From Massilia aurea (lineage in GTDB: Bacteria > Pseudomonadota > Gammaproteobacteria > Burkholderiales > Burkholderiaceae_D): DNA of 64,000 nucleotides. The notes under the pieces were generated by a model. That model saw only the letters and a program-made list of their open reading frames with translations, did no database searches and was not told where the DNA came from. The DNA lies in contig NZ_JACHBX010000002.1 in assembly GCF_014200505.1 (NCBI RefSeq), positions 868,001-932,000 of the forward strand, read 5' to 3'. This document shows positions 57,918 to 64,000 of this stretch, piece by piece. Within the stretch, counting starts at the first letter, position 1. Each line of letters opens with the position of its first letter. The translations under genes were made by a program, and so were the position numbers.

Positions 57918-60900
57918 ATGAACACTGATTCGCTTGCCCGCGCCTGTACTGCGCTGGTGCTTCTGCTCGCGTCCCTGCTTGCCTGTGCCCACAGCCACGC
58001 CGCCACCATGTTCGCCGTGGTCACCGAGCGCGCCGCGCCGGGCGCGATCGAGGCCGCGCACCGCCATCTGGCCAGCCACCCGCGCGACCGGATCCAGCTA
58101 CGCACACCGGCCCAGTTGATGGCTGCCAGCGAACGCGAGGTAGGCCAGTGGATCGCCGGCGCCGACACGGTGCTGGCGGTGTCGCTGTTCGGCGATCCGG
58201 CGCGCCGCATGAAGGATGCGCTGGCACGCCATGCAAAGCCAAACACCGCGGTGCTGGCGTTCAATGGCGAAGCAAGCCTGAACCTGATGACGCGCGCGGC
58301 GCACGGCAGCCTGGCCGGCTTCGCGCCCGAACTGCTGCGCGAACTGGCGGCCGAAGCGCCGGCGCCCGCCGCACTGCAGGCGGCAGAAGCCAATCCCGCC
58401 GCGCGCCACTGGCTCGCGGCGCGGCGCGTCTGGCAAGCGGGCGGCGCGGACAACACCACGGCCCTCATCGCCCACTTGCTGCATCCATCGACAGCGCTCG
58501 GCCCTCCGCTGCCAGAACCGACGCTGCGCCTGCGCGTCGGCCAGAACGAGCTGCAGGATGCTGCCGCATGGGGCAACGCCGCCAAGCTGGGTCTGAAGGA
58601 CCGCCCGACCGTCGTCGTGCTCGACCTGGCGAACATGGATGGCATGGTACCGGCTGCGCTGTGCCGCCGCATCGAAGAACAGGGCCAGGCCTGCGTGCAG
58701 CTGCTCACGCGCTGGGGCGGCGCCTCGCGCGAAGCGCTGGTGCGCCTGCCCGAGCTGATCGCGCCAGCGAAGCCTGCAGCGCTGGTGGTGCTGCAGGACT
58801 TCGTCGTCGGCGCCGCCGAAGGCCGTGAAGTTGTCAGCGAAGCCTTCAAGCGCCTCGATATCCCCGTATTCAAGGCGATCCGCCTGTCGGACCGCACCGC
58901 CATGCAGTGGCAGCTTTCGCCCGATGGCCTGCCGCCCGATTCGGTGCAGTACCGCGTCGCGCTGCCCGAGCTGCAGGGCATTGGCCAGCCGATGGTGGTG
59001 GCGGCGCTGGGCGGGTCGCAGCGCGACCGCCTGACCGGCATCGAGAACCGCCCGCCGGTGCTGCTGCCGGCCGAAGTCGATCGCATGACGGCGCGCGTGA
59101 GCCGCTGGCTGGCGCTGCGTGCCAAGCGCAACGCCGACAAGCGCGTCGCGATGGTCTATTACAACCACCCGCCGGGCCGCCAGAACATCGGCGCCGACAA
59201 CCTGAATGTGCCGGCGTCGCTGTTCGACATGCTGCATGCGCTCAAGGCTGCCGGCTACACGGTTGGCGATCTGCCGGCCACGCCCGAAGCGCTGCTCGAC
59301 ATGATCATGGCGCACGGCGTGAACCTGCCGGAAGACCGCGCCGCGCTGCGCGAGATGAGCGCCACCGTCAATAGCGTCAGCGCGGACGACTACGCGCGCT
59401 GGTTCGCCACGCTTGCACCGCGCGTGCAGGGCGAGATGAAGGACGGCATGCTGGGCCGCCTGCATGCCGACGTGCTGGTCGCCGAAGCGCAGGGCGAGCG
59501 CGCGCCGGGCCGCAAGCAGGCCGAGACGATCATCAAGGAATTGCTGCACCTGGTCGAAGGTGTCGACCATCCGCAGCGCGTGCAGGCCACGCGCGACCTG
59601 CATGCGCTCGAAGACGGCTACCGCGCCTGCCTCGACGACAGCAAACCCAGTCCGTGCAAGGCGCTCGCGCCACTGTATCGGCGCCTGATCGGCTACGGCA
59701 TCGAAGGCATGCGCGGCTGGGGCCCGGCGCCGGGCAAGGTGATGGTCGACAGCGGCAAGCTGCTGGTGCCGGGCCTCACGTTTGGCAATGTGTTCATCGG
59801 CCCGCAGCCGCCGCGCGGCTGGGAAGTCGATGAAGAATTGCTGCACGCGAATACCAGCATCACGCCGCCGCACCAGTACCTGGCCTTCTACCACTGGATC
59901 CGCGACCGCTTCAAGGCCGACGCCGTCGTGCACGTGGGACGCCACTCGACGTTTGAATTTTTGCCCGGTAAAGCGGTGGGCCTGTCGAGCGACGATTATC
60001 CCAGCCTGATCGCGGGCGACCTGCCGGGCATCTACCCGTACATCGTCGACGGCGTGGGCGAAGGCACGCAGGCCAAGCGCCGCGGCCTGGCGATCATCGT
60101 CGACCACCTCACGCCCCCGCTGGCAACGACGCCGCTGTACGACGAACTGCTGTCGCTGCGCCAGATCGTCGAGAGCTTCGAAGCTGCGTCGTCCGAGTCG
60201 CTCAAGACGCAGGCCGCACAACTGATGCGCGAGCGCGTCGTGGCGCTGAACCTGCGTGCCGAACTCGAAGCGTCGATGTCCGACGTGCTCGAAGTGCGCG
60301 GCATCGGCTTCGATGCCGCCGACGACGATTTGCTGGCGCACGAGGTCGGCCACTACCTGACCAAGCTGCAAGAGAAATTCATGCCGTTCGGCCTGCACGT
60401 GTTTGGCCGGCCGTGGGACCAGAAGTCCCTCGACCTGATGCTCGATTCGATGACCAAGAGCGGCATCGATGATCCCTCCATCGCCGACAAGCTGCGCGAC
60501 TCGCCGCGGCGTGAAATGGCTGGTTTGCTGGCGGGCCTGGATGGCCGCTACATCGAGCCGGGCAAGGGCAACGATCCATTGCGCTCGCCCGAGGCGCTGC
60601 CGACGGGCCGCAACTTCCATGCGGTCGATGGCGACATCCTGCCCACGCGCCTGGGTTTCGGGCTGGCGCAAAAGATGGCGGCCAAGGCGATGGCGCGCAG
60701 CCGGGGCGATGCTGCGCGGGAGCAGGGCAGTGAAGGCATCATCCTGTGGGCCTCGGACGCGGTGCGCGACGAGGGCGTGATGGTCGGCTTCGCGCTGGCC
60801 ATGATGGGCGCGGAGCCGGTCTGGAATGCGCGCGGCATCGTCACCGACGTGCGCCTGGTGCCGGGTGCCGTGCGGCGCGATGCGCTGGTGACCACGTCTG

Positions 60901-62303
60901 GCCTGTTCCGCGATTTGTACCCGAACCTGATCCGCCTGATCGACCGCGCCGGCCGGCTGGCGCTGGCGGCGTCCGCCGAGACGATGGCGCGGCAAGACCC
61001 GGCCCTGCGCGAAGCCTTGCAAGCCGCGCTGGCGCCGCTCCAGGGCGCCGCCTGGGGCAGTGAAGCCGTGCAGGACAACCGGGTCGCGCGCGAATGGCTG
61101 GTGCGCCAGCGCGCGCTGGTCGCGGGCGGCGCATCGACCATCGAAGCGGGGCAGGGCGCCGCGCTGCGCGTGTTCGGCGATGCGCCGGGCGCGTACGGCA
61201 CGGGCGTGAACCGCCTGACCGAGCGCTCGGGCGCCTGGCGCGAGCGCGAGGAAATCGGCCGTGCCTATCGCAACCGCATGGGCCACGCGTACGGTCTGGA
61301 TGCCGACGGCGATGCGCAGCACCGCGCCTTTGACGTCGCGCTGGACGGCATCCACCGCACCTACCACGGCCGCGCCAGCAATCTGTACGGCCTGCTCGAC
61401 AACAATGACGCCTTCGACTATCTGGGCGGCCTGTCGCTGGCCGTCGAGACGCGCACCGGCCGCGTGCCGGACGCATTGATCCTGCAGCACGGGCGACCGG
61501 GCCAGGCCGACGTCGAGCCGCTGGCCACCGCGCTGCTGGGCGAATTGCGCGGGCGCTTTTTGAACCCTGCGTGGCTGCGTCCATTGATGGACAACGGCTA
61601 CTCGGGCGCACGCACGATGGGCCAGGAATTCATCGAGAACCTGTGGGGCTGGCAGGTCACGCGCCCGGACCTCGTGAAGAACTGGGCCTGGGACGAAGTC
61701 AAGGCGGTCTACTTCGACGATGCGCACAAGCTCGGCCTGCCCGAATTTCTGGGCCAGCGCCACAACGCGCACGTCAAGGCGCACATGCTGGCCGTGTTCA
61801 TGGTGGCCGCCGAAAAAGGCTTCTGGAAGACCGACCCGGAAACGATCCGCACGATGGGCGGCGAGCTGGCGCGCCTGGTGGCCGCCAACGGCTTGCCGGG
61901 CAGCGGCCACACGTCGCCCGATCACCCGATGTGGGGCTGGCTGGCGCCGCAGCTCGATCGCGGCGATGCGCAGCAGCTTGGCGTGACGCTGGCGAAGGCG
62001 CGCGGCGAGATGCTGCCGGCGCTTGCGGTCCCGGCACCTGCTGGTGCGCCGACAGCGGCGGTATCACCGGCCGCGGCGCCACCACGCGCCGACGCGCAGC
62101 AGGGGCAGGCGCCTTCCGCGCCCGCACCGGCGGCCCCGCCAGCCATGCGCGTGTATGAACTCAACCAGCAACCCGAACCCGCGCCGCTTCCTGGCCTGCG
62201 CATCGTGCAGGTCCTGGTCATCCTGGCCGCCTGCTTTGCCCTGTTTGCGCTCGGCCTGTGGCGCGGCCGCAGCACCCCTCAACCTGTAAGGAGTACCTCA
62301 TGA
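57918..62303 (+). CDS. Exported, membrane-anchored CobN/HmuS-like chelatase
   Basis: 1461-aa homologue of the large cobaltochelatase subunit CobN (CobN/Mg-chelatase family). Unlike biosynthetic CobN it has a Sec signal peptide (MNTDSLARACTALVLLLASLLACAHSHA) and a C-terminal transmembrane helix (about 1430-1448) after an Ala/Pro-rich linker (about 1370-1420). The catalytic bulk should therefore face the periplasm, tethered to the inner membrane. Family segments include YYNHPPGRQNIGADNLNVP, VHVGRHSTFEFLPGKAVGLS and the late GYSGARTMGQEFIENLWGW. ATG 57918 is fixed by the signal; the frame is open upstream only through the riboswitch. cobS, cobT or chlD/chlI-like ATPase genes are absent. The stop overlaps the next start (ATGA). 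The domain layout resembles HmuS of Bacteroides heme loci, but the riboswitch points to corrinoids. Confidence 0.88.
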   Translation: MNTDSLARACTALVLLLASLLACAHSHAATMFAVVTERAAPGAIEAAHRHLASHPRDRIQLRTPAQLMAASEREVGQWIAGADTVLAVSLFGDPARRMKDALARHAKPNTAVLAFNGEASLNLMTRAAHGSLAGFAPELLRELAAEAPAPAALQAAEANPAARHWLAARRVWQAGGADNTTALIAHLLHPSTALGPPLPEPTLRLRVGQNELQDAAAWGNAAKLGLKDRPTVVVLDLANMDGMVPAALCRRIEEQGQACVQLLTRWGGASREALVRLPELIAPAKPAALVVLQDFVVGAAEGREVVSEAFKRLDIPVFKAIRLSDRTAMQWQLSPDGLPPDSVQYRVALPELQGIGQPMVVAALGGSQRDRLTGIENRPPVLLPAEVDRMTARVSRWLALRAKRNADKRVAMVYYNHPPGRQNIGADNLNVPASLFDMLHALKAAGYTVGDLPATPEALLDMIMAHGVNLPEDRAALREMSATVNSVSADDYARWFATLAPRVQGEMKDGMLGRLHADVLVAEAQGERAPGRKQAETIIKELLHLVEGVDHPQRVQATRDLHALEDGYRACLDDSKPSPCKALAPLYRRLIGYGIEGMRGWGPAPGKVMVDSGKLLVPGLTFGNVFIGPQPPRGWEVDEELLHANTSITPPHQYLAFYHWIRDRFKADAVVHVGRHSTFEFLPGKAVGLSSDDYPSLIAGDLPGIYPYIVDGVGEGTQAKRRGLAIIVDHLTPPLATTPLYDELLSLRQIVESFEAASSESLKTQAAQLMRERVVALNLRAELEASMSDVLEVRGIGFDAADDDLLAHEVGHYLTKLQEKFMPFGLHVFGRPWDQKSLDLMLDSMTKSGIDDPSIADKLRDSPRREMAGLLAGLDGRYIEPGKGNDPLRSPEALPTGRNFHAVDGDILPTRLGFGLAQKMAAKAMARSRGDAAREQGSEGIILWASDAVRDEGVMVGFALAMMGAEPVWNARGIVTDVRLVPGAVRRDALVTTSGLFRDLYPNLIRLIDRAGRLALAASAETMARQDPALREALQAALAPLQGAAWGSEAVQDNRVAREWLVRQRALVAGGASTIEAGQGAALRVFGDAPGAYGTGVNRLTERSGAWREREEIGRAYRNRMGHAYGLDADGDAQHRAFDVALDGIHRTYHGRASNLYGLLDNNDAFDYLGGLSLAVETRTGRVPDALILQHGRPGQADVEPLATALLGELRGRFLNPAWLRPLMDNGYSGARTMGQEFIENLWGWQVTRPDLVKNWAWDEVKAVYFDDAHKLGLPEFLGQRHNAHVKAHMLAVFMVAAEKGFWKTDPETIRTMGGELARLVAANGLPGSGHTSPDHPMWGWLAPQLDRGDAQQLGVTLAKARGEMLPALAVPAPAGAPTAAVSPAAAPPRADAQQGQAPSAPAPAAPPAMRVYELNQQPEPAPLPGLRIVQVLVILAACFALFALGLWRGRSTPQPVRSTS

Positions 62304-62743
62304 TCGATCACTTGTCCTATGCCTGGCTGCACGACGCCGTCAGCTGGCTGCTCACGCCTTCGCTGGTGGCGCTGCTGGCCGGCTGCGCCATTGCGCTGGT
62401 CGAATCCGGCATCGCCGTCGGCGAGCGCTTTCACGGGCTGGCCCGGTTGCGCGCGTCCGGCAACATCGAGCACGTGCAGAAGCTGGCCCGTCACCGTCTG
62501 GAGCGCGCCGACCTGCTGGCGCGCATCCCGCCGATGCTCGGCCTGATGGCCACCATCATTCCGCTCGGGCCTGGCCTGGCCGCGCTGGGTGAAGGCGATC
62601 CGGCCAAGCTGGCCAGCGCCGTGACGGTTGCCTTCGATGCGACCGTGCTGGGCCTCATTGCCGGCATCGCCGGTCTGGTGATCGGCAAGCTGCGCCGCCG
62701 CTGGTACGAAGAGACGCTGGACGCGATGGAGCCGCTGGCATGA
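62300..62743 (+). CDS. MotA/TolQ/ExbB-like proton channel protein
   Basis: 147-aa inner-membrane protein. A first helix (about 15-36) is followed by a cytoplasmic segment (HVQKLARHRLERADLLAR) and two more helices (about 77-96 and 105-130). The segments PMLGLMATIIPLGPGLAALGEGD and AFDATVLGLIAGIAGLVIG fit the ExbB/TolQ core, though the protein is shorter than classical ExbB. ATG 62300 has AAGGAG upstream and overlaps the CobN-like stop by 4 nt. It likely forms a proton-driven motor with the next gene product. Confidence 0.86.
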   Translation: MIDHLSYAWLHDAVSWLLTPSLVALLAGCAIALVESGIAVGERFHGLARLRASGNIEHVQKLARHRLERADLLARIPPMLGLMATIIPLGPGLAALGEGDPAKLASAVTVAFDATVLGLIAGIAGLVIGKLRRRWYEETLDAMEPLA

Positions 62744-63066
62744 GCGCCCCGGCACGTGGCCGTCTGCGCCTGTACCGCCATCTCGATGCGCGCTTCGACC
62801 AGAGCGACGAAGACCCGCGCGCGAGCCTGGTCAACCTGGTCGACGTGATGCTGGTCTTTGCCTGCGGCCTGATCGCGGCGATCGCCGGCTCGCAAGGGGC
62901 CATCAAACCGCCGCAACCGGTCGAGAAGGGCCGCCAGATCGAGCGCCCCGCCAGCGGCGTCACGCAGGACGGCAGCGGTTACGACCGCGTCGGCGAAGTC
63001 TATCGCGATCCCAAGACCGGCAAGCTGGTGCTGATCGAGCCCACGGCAACCCCCGCAAAAAAATAA
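62740..63066 (+). CDS. DUF2149 protein with ExbD/TolR-like transmembrane Asp
   Basis: 108 aa. Cytoplasmic N-terminus, one transmembrane helix (about 30-50, LVNLVDVMLVFACGLIAAIAG), and a periplasmic tail ending RVGEVYRDPKTGKLVLIEP. The VDVML with Asp35 is the same wording as the proton-carrying Asp segment of ExbD/TolR. I therefore infer it is the ExbD-like partner of the preceding protein. It overlaps the preceding stop in an ATGA, so the three genes are translationally coupled. DUF2149 (HmuV-like) proteins accompany CobN-like/HmuS genes in other bacteria. Confidence 0.82.
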   Translation: MSAPARGRLRLYRHLDARFDQSDEDPRASLVNLVDVMLVFACGLIAAIAGSQGAIKPPQPVEKGRQIERPASGVTQDGSGYDRVGEVYRDPKTGKLVLIEPTATPAKK

Positions 63067-63074
63067 AGAAAATA

Positions 63075-64000
63075 ATGAAAACCACCTTGTTGCGCGCGCT
63101 GCCGGCCACCATCGGCCTGCTGTGCGCCACCGGCGCCTTCGCCCAGGCCGTCCCCACCGTCACCATCCACGCCGGCGCGGGCGACGGCGGCCTGGCGCTC
63201 GACCGCCCCAACAGCACCGGCAGCCGCCTGGATATCAGCACGCTCGACCTGCCGGCCAGCGCCGAGACCCTCAACGCCGCGACGATCGCGGCGCGCGGCG
63301 ACCTGTCGGTCAAGGACGCCGTGACCCGCACCACCGGCCTGACCGACAGCAGCTCGCCCGGCAGTGGCATCAGCTATTCGGCGCGCGGCTTCAATGGCAA
63401 CAGCTCGGTCGCGCTGCTGGAAAACGGCCAGCGCCTGCTGGTCGGTTCCGGCACCGCCACCTATCCGTCCGACCCATGGGGTTACGACACCATCGAGGTA
63501 TTGCGCGGCCCCGGTTCGGTGGTCCATGGCAGCGGCACGACCGGCGCCATCATCAATGCGGTGCGCAAGGCGCCGCGCCGTGAAGCATCACTTGAAGTGA
63601 TGGGCGGCGTTGGCGGTGGCCAGGCGCTGCGCGCCGGCGTGGGCGCCACCGGCGCGCTGGGCGAGCAGGGTGCATTCCGCATCGATGCCTATGCCGGCCG
63701 CAGCGACGGCTTCATCGAACGCGGCGAGGCGCGCCACGGCAAGATCCTGACCAGCATGACCACGACGCTCGCGCCAGGCGTGACGCTGTCGGCGCAACTC
63801 GATCACGCCGAGCAGGAACCAGTGCGCTACTTTGGCACGCCGCTGGTGAACGGCGCCCTGGCCGAACAGCTGCGCGACGAGAACTACAATGCAGGCGACG
63901 CCGTGCTGCGCTACGTCGACGACAAGGCCGTTGCGCGCCTGGACTGGCAAGCGGCCCCAAACCTTGCCATCAGCAACGAGCTGGCGTACTTCAAGGCGCG
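63075..64000 (+). CDS. TonB-dependent receptor (3' end cut by window edge), probable corrinoid or metal-chelate uptake
   Basis: At least 308 residues. Signal peptide MKTTLLRALPATIGLLCATGAFA, then a plug domain with LSVKDAVTRTTGLTDSSS, SARGFNGNSSVALLENGQ and YDTIEVLRGPGSVVHGSGTTGAIINAVRK, then the first barrel strands. The plug wording resembles siderophore-type receptors more than E. coli BtuB. Start ATG 63075 is 8 bp after the DUF2149 stop, so it belongs to the riboswitch operon. That regulation suggests cobalamin or a related chelate as ligand (inference). Confidence 0.9.
   Translation, partial: MKTTLLRALPATIGLLCATGAFAQAVPTVTIHAGAGDGGLALDRPNSTGSRLDISTLDLPASAETLNAATIAARGDLSVKDAVTRTTGLTDSSSPGSGISYSARGFNGNSSVALLENGQRLLVGSGTATYPSDPWGYDTIEVLRGPGSVVHGSGTTGAIINAVRKAPRREASLEVMGGVGGGQALRAGVGATGALGEQGAFRIDAYAGRSDGFIERGEARHGKILTSMTTTLAPGVTLSAQLDHAEQEPVRYFGTPLVNGALAEQLRDENYNAGDAVLRYVDDKAVARLDWQAAPNLAISNELAYFKA

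Noticed and set aside
58098..61925. A 1275-codon open frame on the reverse strand opposite the CobN-like gene
   Set aside because: A shadow frame caused by high G+C at third positions. The forward frame has a signal peptide, family motifs and coupled neighbours; the reverse product is His/Arg/Ala-rich low complexity.
57918..62303. Calling the large chelatase a standard cobN of B12 biosynthesis
   Set aside because: Signal peptide, C-terminal anchor, absence of cobST or other cob genes, and linkage to TolQ/DUF2149/receptor genes argue against it.
62300..63066. Calling these two genes classical exbB and exbD
   Set aside because: The first is shorter than ExbB and the second is DUF2149-like with only the transmembrane Asp segment in common, so family-level names are safer.

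Overview
The window looks like chromosomal DNA of a high-G+C betaproteobacterium, most likely Oxalobacteraceae (Massilia, Duganella, Janthinobacterium or a relative). The evidence is the strongly G/C-ending codon use, the GTP-type PEP carboxykinase, the HCDCD version of the DinB active site, RdgC, SlyX, kynurenine-pathway genes and many secreted proteases and TonB-dependent receptors. No phage, insertion sequence, integrase or CRISPR array is visible. Lower-G+C DNA is confined to one stretch, about 51,194-54,667.

Layout. 1-5,699: an SNF2 helicase (cut by the left edge) translationally coupled to an S9 prolyl-oligopeptidase-like enzyme, both leftward. 5,789-13,748: hemE, an intergenic region packed with DnaA-box-like sequences, priA, a dihydrolipoyl-dehydrogenase-like flavoprotein, an AtaL-like protein and rep. 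13,908-24,355: a zinc metalloprotease with Ig-like, RTX and DUF4214 parts, slyX, a GMC oxidoreductase, and three tandem paralogous exported M3 peptidases. 24,379-30,672: a REPIN-like repeat, DUF4404, YgiQ radical SAM protein, an AI-2E transporter coupled to a cNMP-binding protein, a membrane diguanylate cyclase, and tRNA-Val and tRNA-Asp. 31,048-39,013: a TonB receptor, two tandem S8 proteases with pre-peptidase C-terminal domains, and an exported acetamidase/formamidase homologue. 39,046-43,822: LexA box plus dinB, rdgC, a one-domain asparaginase, an unknown protein, a second REPIN-like repeat, and a 2-hydroxyacid dehydrogenase. 44,180-51,193: pckG, a MerR/TipAS-like regulator with its operator, uvrA and ssb, with a LexA-like site between the last two.

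51,194-57,247: a low-G+C block with one large gene (SF2 helicase fused to a PD-(D/E)XK-like nuclease domain, a candidate defence gene), then the leftward kynU-kynA-VOC operon. 57,308-64,000: a 167-bp MITE-like palindrome, a good sigma70 promoter, a cobalamin riboswitch, and a tightly coupled operon. The operon encodes an exported, C-terminally anchored CobN-like chelatase, a TolQ/ExbB-like protein, a DUF2149 protein with an ExbD-like transmembrane Asp, and a TonB-dependent receptor that runs off the right edge.

Main themes: DNA replication and repair (SNF2, PriA, Rep, DinB, RdgC, UvrA, SSB, with two SOS-type sites), extracellular or periplasmic protein breakdown (M10-like, three M3, two S8), and outer-membrane uptake. 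The two most interesting loci are the B12-riboswitch-controlled CobN/TolQ/DUF2149/TonB-receptor operon and the isolated helicase-nuclease gene. The clustered DnaA-box-like sequences before priA and the two covarying 113-bp inverted REP pairs also deserve follow-up.
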